Source of the DNA: Limnanthes douglasii subsp. nivea
Taxonomy: Eukaryota > Streptophyta > Magnoliopsida > Brassicales > Limnanthaceae
Direction of reading: 5' to 3'
NCBI GenBank assembly: GCA_036936605.1
Contig: JAUPFV010000001.1
Coordinates: forward strand, 71,257,910-71,321,909
Length of the DNA stretch: 64,000 bases
The translations under genes and the position numbers were made by a program. Positions 12,971 to 23,740 of this stretch are shown here, piece by piece. Under the pieces are notes generated by a model that was not told where the DNA came from, made no database searches, and saw only the letters and a program-made list of their open reading frames with translations. Each line of letters begins with the position of its first letter. Position 1 is the stretch's first letter.

Positions 12971-13130
12971 GATAAAATAAAAACAAACCGGTCTATAATC
13001 GACTGCTTTCGAGAGTTCACAATTCGAATATGAGATTTTCATCTCCCTCAAAATTACAGTTTTTTCGTTTCACTGAAATTACAGTTTGTTCGTTTCCATA
13101 TCTCTGCTTCTACAATGTAAATTTATTTAT

Positions 13131-13389
13131 GAGTCCGGCTAATTTCAGGTTTAAAATATGTTAACCAGGCCCAAAATTTTAGCCGTTTTTTATCTCGCCG
13201 GTTGATAAAATCTCAACCGATAGGGAAGCTTATCCCGCGGGTGAAACAGCTTTTCCGTCGGATGGAGGGTCTCAAATGGCGGTTGAGAAAGGTTCAACCG
13301 CGGAGGTAAGAATAAAATTGTAAAACTTCGAAAACGCATTTTTTGGGGTTGGTTAACATATTTTGGACCCGAATTTAACCAAACCCTTT
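13131..13389. mobile_element. Small TIR element, possibly a Mutator-type MITE
   Basis: About 50 bp at the left (13131-13180) and right (13336-13386) are imperfect inverted repeats. They share the core AAAATATGTTAACCA and adjoining GG.CCCAAAA and CAGG/GGGT blocks. The interior is GC-rich with CGGTTGA words in both orientations. Candidate 9-bp flanks TTTATTTAT and TTTACATAT match at 7 of 9 positions, so the TSD is doubtful and the superfamily is a guess. Confidence 0.6.
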
Positions 13390-13397
13390 ACATATTA

Positions 13398-13704
13398 GAG
13401 CATCCCCAACAGATACTCTATTTAACAGTTAATAGTAAATTTAGCTATTATTTATTAAAAACCAGTTTCCAACAGATAGTCTAAACGGATAGCTATATTT
13501 AATTACTTTATTTTCGCTCTTTATATTTACCGAGGCGGTTACCCACTCTTTATAATTTTTCTTGTTTTTCTCACATTATCTAACAAATAAAATAACTACC
13601 ATAATATTAGCGTATCTGTTGTAAAAAGTGATAATCTAAAATTATAAAGTAGTAAAATCCTCTCCATATTTATCTAAAATATAAAGAGACTGTTGGGGAT
13701 GCTC
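13398..13704. mobile_element. PIF/Harbinger (Tourist-like) MITE
   Basis: The 307-bp element has perfect 15-bp terminal inverted repeats, GAGCATCCCCAACAG at 13398-13412 and its complement at 13690-13704. The TSD is TTA at 13395-13397 and 13705-13707. A TTA duplication with such a TIR is the mark of PIF/Harbinger MITEs. It has no coding capacity. The inner sequence near the right end (TATAAAGAG) also pairs partly with the left. Confidence 0.92.
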
Positions 13705-13981
13705 TTACAAACAAATTTTACATATTGGATAACTGCTATTACCGATATACCTAACATAGTCTTTTACCGTATCAATTGGGTACTCTAATTCCACTTCTAT
13801 AAAAATGGAAAATATTCCCCCTTTGAATCTACTTACTCACCAATCCTTCGCTCACTTTCAAACATCCGAGTCTCCACGTGGATGGTGTTTTCAGAATAAT
13901 TAAACTGACCTCGTCAAATTTAGCATCAGATTTTCAAAAAAAAAATTAAACAAATGCAAAACTTCCTCATAATTCTCACCA

Positions 13982-14420
13982 TTAGAAAGAATACCTAGGA
14001 AGCATCCCACCCCAAGCAACATTTTTCACAGACATTTCGTCAAACACCTTTCGAGCAACCTCACAATCTCCATAAATATCATACAAACGAATTAAACTGT
14101 TCCCAACAAATCCATTTAACCCAGACCCGGAATTGACAAATTGGGAATGAATGTGTCTACCTTCTTTCAATGCTCTTATTCCTGAACAAGTCTACTTTAG
14201 CGAATTCATCAGATGACACAAAGTTCTCCACCAGATTTTTTAGCAACAAGATGGCTTATCAATAGCTTTGCTTTGATGTGAATCCTCTGATCATGATGTT
14301 ATAAGCCCTGGAAATGGGTTTTTGATTATGCGAGAAAAAATGAAAGAGCTTTGTCCATGCTGGGTATTGGAAGGAGTATGGCAGGAACTGAAGATATGGT
14401 TAGATAGTGAATTTGTGATG
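13982..14420 (-). pseudogene. Pentatricopeptide repeat (PPR) protein fragment
   Basis: PPR proteins bind organellar RNA. On the minus strand, 14170-13985 encodes GRHIHSQFVNSG, NSLIRLYDIYGDCEVARKVF and DEMSVKNVAWGGML, which is a classic PLS-type PPR arrangement. Further upstream (about 14370-14200) the pieces AYNIMIRGF, AILLLKNLVENFV and SSDEF appear in other frames, separated by stops. So the gene is frameshifted and has lost part of the linker between repeats. No start with an organelle targeting peptide and no downstream repeats remain. The copy is surrounded by transposon DNA and clearly dead. Confidence 0.85.
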
Positions 14421-14539
14421 AGAGTTGACTTCAGAGGGAGAAGAGAACTGAAGATTCTTTGCTAGGATTTGGATTACGACAGATCAATTTTAAGGTCTGA
14501 ACCTCATACGTAGAATAGATTTTAATTAGGTTAAATAGA

Positions 14540-14883
14540 TGGGTTTATTTGTAAAATGGAAAATTATATTTAAATAAAAAAAACTATAGCCGAATGATTT
14601 ATATAAGTTTATTAATCATGTTTTTAGGTAATTTATTAATTATATTTTAAGTAATTTATTAATTTTACTAATTAAATAACTATATTTATATTAAAAAAAT
14701 TATAAAAAATGATTTATATAAGTTTATTAATCATATTTATGTAAGTTATTAATTGTATTTAAATAGCAAAAAGTTCATACCAAATTATCTAATTAAATAA
14801 TCATATTTAAATAAAACAATTGTAAATTTAAATAAAATAATTATACACGAATTATTTAAATAAATTTGTTAATCATATTTAAA
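14540..14883. repeat. AT-rich degenerate tandem array, first segment
   Basis: Phrases such as ATATAAGTTTATTAATCATA, then TTAGGTAATTTATTAATT, alternate irregularly. The same phrases form the DNA on both sides of the minus-strand LINE (17640-17757 and 21983-22436), so this is a dispersed AT-rich repeat family. Confidence 0.7.
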
Positions 14884-15330
14884 TAATTATGTTGGGTTAT
14901 TTAAAAAGAATTTTTATCTTTATGATATATTTTATAGGGAAATATAAACAAACAAAACTCTTAATATAAATGACGAATATAGATATTTATTCTTTTAGAG
15001 TTAGATTCTAAATTTTAGTATTTTAATACTTGTAACAAGTAAAAATGAAACATTATATTTCTCTAGGGAAAGATTGTTACATATACCTTTATAAAATTAA
15101 TACTTGTAATTATGTTGGGTTATTTAACAAGAATTTTTATCTTTATGATATATTTTATAGAGAAATATAAACAAACAAATCTCTTAATATAAATGGCGAA
15201 TATAGATATTTATTCTTTTACAGTTAGATTCTAAATTTCAGTATTTTAATACTTGTAACAAGTAAAAATAAAACATTATATTTCTCTAGGGAAAGATTGT
15301 TACATATGTCTAGTTCATCTGTTTTTAAAA
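14884..15330 (+). repeat. Tandem duplication of a 223-bp dispersed repeat
   Basis: Two copies, starting near 14884 and 15107, differ at only a few positions. An inverted third copy lies at 24660-24859 plus 26906-26960, where it is split by the MULE at 24870-26895. Downstream, 15330-15490 also matches the inverted copy (landmarks TGTATACCTCTAA and CATGTAAGTAA). Confidence 0.85.
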
Positions 15331-15480
15331 TAATCTTAAAAATTAATATAAATGTCAACTTTAGAGTTAGGATTCAATTTAGATTTATTCTTTTACATTT
15401 AAAGATATACTCTCTTTTTTCTGTATACCTCTAAAGATAATTACCGCTCTCACCCCATGTAAGTAATTAAAATATAATAT

Positions 15481-15720
15481 CTGCTTAATCTGCTACCTGC
15501 CAGACCATCAGATATGCTACCTGTCAAACACGTTTACATGTTTACCTGCATAAGTAGTTATCTGCGAGACACGCTACATGTCAAACACGTTTACATGTTT
15601 ACTTGCATAAACATTTACCTGCCAAACACACTACCTGTCAGACATATACAAGTTTTTAAACTGTTAAATGGGTGACCTACTACCTGCCAGACACGTACCC
15701 GTTTAAAACTGTTAAATGCA
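15481..15720. repeat. Degenerate tandem repeat, ~57-bp period
   Basis: The blocks TGTCAAACACGTTTACATGT and CTTGCATAA/CCTGCATAA occur twice, 57 bp apart (15515 and 15572). Looser copies with CTACCTGCCAGACA follow to about 15700, where AACTGTTAAATG is also repeated. The array sits just upstream of a TATATAAATAG motif. Confidence 0.7.
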
Positions 15721-15755
15721 TCGTGGGTCTGGTGGGTAGACCTGTTAGCCATTAA

Positions 15756-15766
15756 TAGTATATAAA
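15756..15766 (+). promoter_or_regulatory. Candidate TATA box
   Basis: TATATAAATAG fits the plant TATA consensus. Transcription from it would start near 15788, which is inside the neighbouring small ORF if that is counted from its first ATG. A functional link is therefore uncertain. Confidence 0.3.
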
Positions 15767-15774
15767 TAGACCAT

Positions 15775-15999
15775 GTGCCCTCTTTCTATCTACAAAAGAA
15801 TATTCAGAAGACCCATACTTCAAAATATCCACGCTGCGGTAGGCTTTTTGCGGGTTTTCTTGAATCATTAGTCTGTCAGCGCAGGCACACTAACGAGATG
15901 AAGAAAGCACATTCTGCCGCCATACAAAAAGAGGCAAAAATATCAAAAGAGCTAGAAGAGTCTCAGGCTGCCAAGCAAAGTAAGAGAAAGAAAAAGTAA
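15775..15999 (+). CDS. Small hypothetical ORF with a Cys/His motif and lysine-rich tail
   Basis: I do not recognise this 74-residue ORF. Residues ~18-45 read YPRCGRLF, then a gap, then CQRRH, and the C-terminus is helical and basic (KQSKRKKK). A related short ORF at 23624-23740 has CALCSIF followed by CQRRH at identical spacing. That suggests a C-x2-C...C-x3-H zinc-binding element, with the first Cys replaced by Tyr here. The underlying DNA is alignable too. If the TATA box above is real, the first usable ATG is at 15898. It may equally be a transposon-carried exon. Confidence 0.3.
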   Translation: MPSFYLQKNIQKTHTSKYPRCGRLFAGFLESLVCQRRHTNEMKKAHSAAIQKEAKISKELEESQAAKQSKRKKK

Positions 16000-16023
16000 T
16001 AAAATGTAATAAAATGTCCGTTC

Positions 16024-16813
16024 ATTTTTTTGGCAAAATTGGGACTTTTATTTCTAATTAGACAAAATTACAACAAATTAGAAAAGTTAGGACTAAAACC
16101 TAACTCAAATTGCTAAATTTAGTACTATACCTAAAAAAACAAAAACAACTAGTAAAACTAGCTGTTACAATTGAGAAATCAAATTCAGACTCCTCAGAGA
16201 ACACCAAGAGAACATGAAGAACTTTTATCGGAGACACTTTCCGATCAAAGACCAGAGCGACTTCAACCCAGGAAAACCGAAATAAACTCGACTTCAACCC
16301 TAAAAAACGGAAATAAACGCGACTAGAATCCATCATTAACCAGAACCCTAGTCTGATCCAGCATTGATGTAACCTATACTCAGTCCTTCAAGAAGAACAA
16401 TGGATAGAAGCTCAGCCGAAGCATTTCTCTGATTGACTTCAACCTTTTGCTTGCATCTTAACGTCCATTTAGCCAACCAGTCAGCGGCTCTATTTTGATT
16501 ACGGGAAATAAACTTTATAGTCATATTATTAGGATAGATACATTCTTCTGCAAATGGATAATAACTGGGACAGATACCAAGGGCTCTTTCCCTTAGCCAA
16601 GTAATCGATTAATGCCTGACTGTCTGACTCTATATCAACCTTCAACCAGTTTCTTTCTCTGCACATTAACATACCATCAAGAAGAGCACAAGTCTCAGCC
16701 ACCATTGGAATCATCTTCTCGAACGTTTTTCCTAGACCTGTTTCAATGTCGCCCTCATGATTTACGATAATCATGTTCGTTCTTTCTTTCTTCTTTGTTT
16801 GATAATCTTTCAC
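16024..16813 (-). pseudogene. 5'-truncated LINE relic: RNase H domain and 3' UTR
   Basis: Read on the minus strand, 16813-16529 encodes the core of a plant LINE RNase H (MVAETCALLDG, VDIESDSQALIDYL). The frame then shifts to NRAADWLAKW and LLEGLSIGYINAGSD, ending near 16350. The 3' UTR runs to an A-tail (poly-T on the plus strand) at 16025-16031. It differs clearly from the two other LINEs here, so it is a third subfamily. Only the last ~0.8 kb survives. Confidence 0.8.
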
Positions 16814-17326
16814 GTTGGATTTTATTTATGATTGATCTTTTTAGTAGATATAGTTTATTCCTTTTGTCTTTGGTCTTTTTTAAGCCATGTGATTTATGTT
16901 ATTTATAAATTAGTCGACATAACCAATCTGATATGACAAAGAACTAGTTTTTTATTTTTTAAAACAAATGCAAAAACTTCTCTCTCTCGACTCGCACTGT
17001 TTTTGTTCGTTGATCAGCAAATGGGAGAGTGCTAAATATTATATAATTAGGATGTAATCTTTGAAACATTTTGAACAAAGATAGTTTGTAACTGAATCTT
17101 ACATTTAACTTAATACAAGTAACAAAAGTATATATTTGCATTTAAGTAATAAGAAATTAGTTGAGGAAGTAAATATAATATATTTTTATTCATATATATT
17201 ATGATTTCCTCCCATTTCAATATTTTCCAAGATAAACCCATTTCAATATTTTCCAAGATAACAAATAGCGGATTTGGAGAGTAGGAAAGTATGTCATGAC
17301 ATACCTTCCATCCAAAAAGAAAGTTT
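16814..17326. other. AT-rich spacer with a 26-bp duplication
   Basis: CCCATTTCAATATTTTCCAA and the six bases after it form a 26-bp unit, exactly repeated at 17211-17236 and 17237-17262. Nothing else is recognised. Confidence 0.5.
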
Positions 17327-17400
17327 GGTATAGTGTAAAGACCTTTGTGTTTTTAATTAGGTTATGGTTTCAAACCTCATAAACCCTAATTTTAGTCTTT
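17327..17400 (+). repeat. Possible tRNA-derived SINE head
   Basis: TGGTATAGTGTAAAGA resembles a Pol III A box. GGTTTCAAACCT about 45 bp downstream resembles a B box (GGTTCRANYCC). The spacing fits a tRNA-derived SINE. No clear tail or TSD was found, so this rests on two short motifs. Confidence 0.3.
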
Positions 17401-17757
17401 TTTCTACCATTTTTAATTAGTCAATTTATAAGTTTATTATTCAACAATTAATAAAACCCTCAATTCTACCTTTTTTTTACCTTTAATTTAAACTATATTT
17501 GTAAGTTTATTAAGTTTACTATTCAATCTTTAATAAAAACTTCAATTCTATTTTTTTTTTACCTTCAATCCCATTTTAACATCCAATTGAAACCATATTT
17601 ACAAAATTTATAAGTTTAATAAGTTTATCATTCAACCATTAATAAATTGCTAGATTAATAAGTTTATATTAATTATTCATATACAAAATTTATAAAAATA
17701 ATAATATCATATTTAGGTAATTTATTAAATACGTTTAAGTAATAATATTTTATATCC
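17401..17757. repeat. AT-rich tandem repeat, left flank of the second LINE
   Basis: Loose ~90-bp units contain TTATAAGTTTAT, ATTCAACNATTAATAAA and CAATTCTACTTTTTTTTACC. From about 17640 they pass into the same AT-rich repeat that resumes at 21983 beyond the LINE. Confidence 0.6.
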
Positions 17758-20700
17758 TTTTTTAATAAGGACTTAAATTGAATTAATAGAGAAGTACAAG
17801 CCTTTTAGGCAATATTACAGAAAATTGAAAAAACTAGAAGCCCCCAAAATCAGACAAACCCTAAATTGATAAACGTAAATAACTCAAATTCAAGCTTTTC
17901 AGGAGAGAAATGGCCTTCAATTTTGAAGGAGCATTTATCCCATTGAAGTCCATATTCGATTGAATCTTCAAAGTTTCCTTGGCAATCCAATCAGCCCCAA
18001 GATTTTACTCACGGTAGACATGTCTGATAACCATTTCAGACTTGATTAGCTTTCTACAACAACTTATTATTGGGTCAAGATACCAAGCTGAATTACCATA
18101 GAGCAAAAGATTAACCAGAATCAACGAATCAATATCCACATCAACCTTATTCAGACCAAGCCTATTGCATAAACACAATCCATCAAAAAGAGCTCTGCAC
18201 TCAGCTATTAGAGGAGAGCTTTTACCATACAATCTGCCTATACCCATGATAATGCTGCCATTGCTATCTCTGATAAGTGCTCCACCTCCAGATTCACAGT
18301 TGAAGGTACATGCTCCATCAATATTTATCTTGTATCTGCCTTGCTTTGGATTTTTCCATTTTAGGAACAGCGGCTTGATTAAGCTTTTTAATTGATTTAC
18401 ACAACCAATATTAGCAGCTTCCCTCACATATCTTCCCCAATGCTTTTTGTTCAAAATCTTAGCATAATCAAGACTGGATAAGATGTAAAGAATGTTTTTG
18501 ATTATGGTAGCAGAGTTTGTATTTTTATTGTTGATTTTCTTTTTGTTTCGTCCTGACCAGATCGACCATGCTATGATTGCAGGAAGGATAGTGAAGATGT
18601 CGCAGCTCCTTTGAGATGCCCAGTACCACTTCATGATGATGTGGGAAATTTTCATATAGGGATGGATCTGGATTTTGAAAATGACACTGAAGTGAAGCCA
18701 GACAGACCAGGCTTGATGGCATTGCACCATAGCATGGTTAGTAGTTTCAATATTATTGCAATGAACACACTTAGAAGCAAGATTAAAGTTTTTATTCTGC
18801 ATAAGTTCATCAGTAGGAATCCAATTGTGAAGAACTCTCCACAATAAAAACGAACATTTTTTAGGACTAACTTCATTCCATGTCTTAGTGTAAAGTTTTG
18901 TAACATTACCTTTGCATCTGATATGATTCAAAGTGTCTCTGTTGTTGAACTTCCCATCTTTTGAAAGATACCAAAGCATCATATCCTTCTTATCAGAAAT
19001 TCTAACCTCCTTGATTTTGTTAATCTCAGTCGAAGTAACTCTTGTGCTGAGTCTGTCTATATCCCAAGAACCATCTAACCAGAAGTCTTTAACAGTTTCA
19101 TTAGCACTATCCCACAACAATCTTCTATTGTTGTTGTCAGTTACTTTGATGAAAGGCTTATCTGAACATCATCTATCATACCAGAAACTCATATTCCCAT
19201 GACCAAGAAACCAAATAATATGATCCTCGGCCTTCTCTCTAGCACTAATGATACGATTCCATGTTTTAGATTTCTTGTAAGGGGATATGGCTAAAGTAGG
19301 ATGAACGTTATCTCTACAATATATGGATAGCACATATTTGGCCCAGAGAGAATGTTACATCCTGAAGTTGAGCCAAAGTTTCATTGAATAAACATGTTGA
19401 ACATCCTTTAGCTTATGAAGGTTAAGCCCACCTTCATTAAGAGGCTTACACAGTCTATCCCATCTAGCCCAACTAATGGCTCTCTTGTCATCTTTGCTTC
19501 CCCACAGGAACTTATTAAATAGAGTCTCCAGTCTATTGATGATGCCAGCTGGAAAAATGGTGTGTTGAAGATAATAATTAGAAAGAGAGGAAAGAACAGA
19601 CTGAATTAGCAGCAAGCGCCCAACAAAAGAAAGGTGTAACTTATCCCACTCCAAGATTATGTTCCTGACTTTGTGAATTAAACCTTCAAAGTTTGCAATT
19701 CTTGTATTGATAGCAATTGTAGTGCCAAGGTAACTGAATGGCGGATTCGTATGCTTGATATTCAACATGTTTTCAATGATAATAATTTGATGATGATCCA
19801 TCTTATTTGAGACAATGATCTTGGACTTAGCAGTGTTAATCTCCTGACCAGAAACACATTGATAGTGATCCAAGAATGACTTTATAGAACGCATTGAATT
19901 AATGTCATCATTGGTAAACACCATGAAATCATCTGCAAAAGCTAAACAAGCAATATTCTGATTACTTCTAGTTTTATATCTGAACATGGGATTACCATTT
20001 GAGATTAGATTGATGCTTCTTATCAGATACTCTTCAGCTAGAATGAAAAGACTCGGGGAGAGATGATCCCCTTGTCTTAATCCTTGAGAGTTAGGAAATT
20101 AGCCTGTCAGCTCACCATTAACCAGAATTGAAGAAAAAACCTTGCTAATACAATTACTAATAAGAGCAGTAACGTTAGCATTAAAACCAAATAACTGGAG
20201 AATGTTGAAAAAAAACTTATGGTTGAGCTTATCAAAATCTTTGGTCATGTCAGTTTTGATGATGACATTGCCTCCCTTTCTTTTGCTATTGATATCAAAA
20301 CATAACTCCTGAGCTAGAAGAATAGTGTCCTGAATGCACCTCCCTTTAACGAACCCACCTTGTTCTTCAGATATTAATTTAGGCAGAATCCTCGAAAGCC
20401 TATTGTTGATGATTTTCCCCACAATCCTTGAGAACATTTTGGTAAGGCTGATAGGTCGGAAATCTTGCCATTTGTTGGGATTATCAAGCTTAGGGATTAA
20501 ACAAATCATTGTAGCTTTAACCCCCTTAGGCAGATCATACCCGTTAAAAAAACCATGAATAGCTTTGCAGAGATCATTACCAACAATAGCCCAGCACTTC
20601 TTATAAAACTCACCATTGAAACCACCAGGGCCTGCAGCAGACACAAAGTTTAATGATTTAATGACTTCATAAATTTCATCAGTATCAGGAATACAAGATA

Positions 20701-21982
20701 TATTGCTATTGTCCTCCTCAGTAACCAAAGTAGGAATAACATTCATCAGAACAGGATCAATCTCAACACTGATAGAAGGGGCAAACAGAGCTTTAAAGTA
20801 CTCAATAGAAGAGTTTCCAATATCCTCCTTAGTAGTTAACCAGTTATCACCAACTGTAATTCTATTAATCATGTTCTTCTTTAGTCTCTTCTTCACAAAA
20901 CTATGATAGGCAGACGTATTTCTATCAGAGTTTTTCAACCAAGTAGCATGAGCTTTCTGTCTCCAAAACATTTCTTCTCTATCCAGAAGTAACAGATGAT
21001 TTTTCCTGGCCTCCTCTAGAGAAGTTCTGTTAACATCATTAGAATCATTTTGCAAAATAGTTTCTCTAATCTTAATGATTTCTTCAGATTGCTTAATAGC
21101 ATCAAAGATGTTCCCAAAAATACTCCTATTGCATTCTTTCATCAAAGCCTTCAATCTTTTTTGCTTAATCCTGGAAAGCCATAATAGGATTTCTCACATC
21201 ATCAGTCATGTTTCCAGACCAACTCTCTTTAACCATCTTCTAAAAGTCAGGGTGAGTAACCCACATATTCAAAAACTTAAACAAGGCTTTAGATCTTTCA
21301 AGACTAGAGGATACTTTGATAGTAATAGGGCGGTGATCAAAACAATTTCTAGCATGATGGGAAACAGAAGTATAATCAAAGAAGTTCAACCAAGAAGTGT
21401 TATATAGAACACGATCCAGCCTCCTCCATTTGTGCCCATTTGACCAAGTATAGGGACAACCAGTATAACCAGCATCAATTAGACCACAGTCTATAATAAG
21501 ACCATTAAACTCATACATTCCCCTTTGATTAATTTTTGAACAAGAAAGCTGCTCATGAATGCTAGAAATAACATTAAAGTCTCCAAATATAATCCACTCA
21601 TGAGACAGATTATTATATTCCTAATAGAATCCCAAAGCGAAATTCTCTGATCTCTTTTACACTTCGCATAGACAACAGAAACCAGAAAATCTTTATTCAA
21701 AGAAGGATGACACACTTTAAGATGAAGCATCTGCTCACTATCAAAAACCACCTTCGCGTTGTAATCGTGATGCCAAAACACCCAGATCCTATTATTAACA
21801 TTGCAACTATACCCACCAAGCTTCAACTTCTTAGCCACCAAATGCATCTTTTCAGGCTTAACAAAAGGTTCTTGAATAGCAACAAAACTAGCTTTGAAAT
21901 AAATAACCATAGACTTTAAACTTTAAATCGTTTTCTTATTAGCAAGTCCCCTTGCATTCCAATTTAGCATTGAAATAGTCAT
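17758..21982 (-). mobile_element. 5'-truncated L1-type LINE, same family as 549-6403
   Basis: The minus strand carries ORF2 only: it begins at the ORF2 ATG (21982) and ends in an A-tail seen as poly-T at 17758-17763. ORF1 and the leader are absent, as expected from incomplete reverse transcription. Both flanks belong to one AT-rich repeat array, so the LINE landed inside it. I could not define a TSD by eye. Protein similarity to the first LINE runs the whole length, with many substitutions, so they are separate insertions of related elements. Confidence 0.9.
17861..21982 (-). pseudogene. LINE ORF2 (endonuclease, RT, RNase H), many stops
   Basis: Domains read 5' to 3' on the minus strand: endonuclease (NWNARGLAN at the start, AIQEP, DHRPI; about 21982-21240); reverse transcriptase (SAAGPGGFNGEFYKKC, EEQGGFVKGRC, TKDFDKL, CLAFADDFMVF; about 20700-19700); zf-RVT (about 18900-18650); RNase H (NIDGACTFN, AECRALFDG, DIDSL; about 18330-18100); and a C-terminal tail ending at TAG 17861-17863. 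Breaks include TAA at 21921-21923, a frameshift near 21500, TAA at 20099-20101, TAA at 19355-19357, TGA for Trp at 19169-19171 and TAA at 18005-18007. The RT motif GDP reads GDH here. Confidence 0.92.
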
Positions 21983-22436
21983 TATAACTAATTACTTAAT
22001 TATATTTAAATAAAAATGTTATATATGATAGGTAATTTATTAATTGTATCCGAATAATAAAAAAATTATAACAAATTTATTAAATAAATAATTATATTTA
22101 AATAAAAATGTTATACTGAATGATTTATATAAGTTTATTAATCATATTTAGGTAATTGATTAATTATATTTTAAGTAATAAATTTTTATATCAATTTTAC
22201 TGATTAAATATTTATATTTATATAAAAAATTGTAAATAAATTATTTATATAAGTTTATTAATCATATTTATGTAATTTATTAATTTTATTTAGGTAATAA
22301 AAAATTTATACCAAATTTACTAATTAAATAATTATATTTGAATAAAACAATTATAAATTTAAATAAAACAATTGTACATGAATGCTTTAAATAAGTTTGT
22401 TAATCATATTTAGGTAATTTACTAATCATAGATAGA
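21983..22436. repeat. AT-rich degenerate array, right flank of the second LINE
   Basis: Repeated phrases such as GTAATTTATTAATT, TATAAGTTTATTAATCATAT and ATTAAATAATTATATTT recur every ~90-100 bp. It continues the array cut by the LINE and matches 14540-14883. Confidence 0.65.
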
Positions 22437-22439
22437 TTT

Positions 22440-22904
22440 TCTCGTATTACTAATGATTTTGGTTTTGTTTGTCCATAATTCAATAGATGATTTAGTTTTA
22501 TTTGTTTATGGAATGTTTCACAAGTCTTTTACGCCTACATCTAGTATTCCGAAGTCTAATACTTCTCTTATCGAAAATGAATCAACTAAAGCACCATCTG
22601 AAAACCTACTTCTACTCCTTCGACAAATGATCCATCATCTTTAAATAACATATTCAAATAGAGAGATATTTGGAGTTAGATCCTCGAAAAAGAACTGAAA
22701 TTCTTAAGTATCATCCAAATTATCAAGCGTTTTCAATGAATAATAGGAGAATGTATTTACGTTTGGACTATAAATAAATATTCATTTTGAGTTATAATTG
22801 AAACATGGATATATTTATATTATGTAATACAAAAATATTTATTTTTTGGATTTTTTTTTATTTGTTCTAGCATACTCTCAATTTTAGTTCTGGATCCGTC
22901 CCTG
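22440..22904 (+). mobile_element. Internally deleted hAT element relic with transposase N-terminus
   Basis: Coding pieces at 22500-22780 (FTPTSSIPKSNTS, then ERYLELDPRKRTEILKYHPN in another frame) resemble the N-terminal part of plant hAT transposases with a TTF-type zinc finger, just before that finger. The sequence then jumps to a terminus, GTTCTGGATCCGTCCCTG, ending at 22904, whose complement starts CAGGGACGGATCC as in hAT TIRs. The matching 5' TIR is not visible. It is a non-autonomous deletion product. Confidence 0.6.
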
Positions 22905-23620
22905 ACTATAAATATCAGTTTATTACTGATATTATCGGTTCCGTTCCATATGAGCTCTACTAGATTATCAAGTTTATCATTTCGGTTCCTTATCGATTTT
23001 ACTATTTTGGTTCTTTATCGGTTTTGATTTTTAAAATGGAACAGTGAATCGGACCGTTAAAGTCCGGTCCAATTCTCGGTTTGGTATTTGTCGGTTTGAT
23101 TATGGTCCGATCTTTACCGGTCTGGTTCTCGGTTCTTAGAAACCATTAACAGTTCTACCCATAACACCAATAATTTTTTTATGTAAATGATGCGATGTAA
23201 AAAACTGAATTCGGTTAAAATTATTATTCTTATATATAATTATATATTTATTACATTTTTTTACCTATCAATAATTATTTGGTACTATTATTTCTAAATA
23301 TTAGGTTTATTGATTATTAATAAATTATCCTGAATCAGATACTCCTCATTTGCAATCAATTCTAAACCTACTATTTAAATAATCTTCAAAATAATCCCCA
23401 AATAAAAATAGTATTTGATTGATTACAATTTACTTAGATTGTCACTATTTGTCATTTGAATAGTTTTCCTGTAAATATCAAAAAAACTGTATTTTAATTA
23501 ACTAAAAGCGATTTTTCAAAAAATAGATATGGTCCACTTTCTTTCAATTTTCTTCTTTAAACCATTTATTATAGTTTGTTGTTTTCGACGGAAACATAGT
23601 GAAAACAAAACAAACAAGCA
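22905..23620. other. Transposon-like CCGGT-rich patch and AT-rich spacer
   Basis: 22930-23150 is rich in CGGTTC, CCGGT and their complements, a composition typical of subterminal regions of plant hAT-type elements. No ends could be defined. 23160-23620 is AT-rich with no signal. Confidence 0.4.
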
Positions 23621-23623
23621 AGA

Positions 23624-23740
23624 ATGCATTATTCAAAATGTGCTTTGTGCAGTATATTTTACGAAGTTTTTATAGATTCCTTCAATTGTCAACGTAGACA
23701 TGCATCCAATTCTAAGAAGATTATTGCCTACAGCAAGTAA
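23624..23740 (+). CDS. Short hypothetical ORF with Cys/His finger-like motif
   Basis: The 38-residue ORF starts MHYSKCALCSIFYEVF, followed by SFNCQRRH and a KK-rich end. It aligns without gaps at protein level with the region at 15820-15910 (C-x2-C, F-x2-F, S, then CQRRH). Function is unknown and there is no promoter evidence. It may be part of a decayed gene or of a transposon. Confidence 0.3.
   Translation: MHYSKCALCSIFYEVFIDSFNCQRRHASNSKKIIAYSK

Noticed and set aside
12950..13110. Possible SINE around AATTCGAATATGAG
   Set aside because: Only a B-box-like word is present; no A box at the right distance, tail or TSD.
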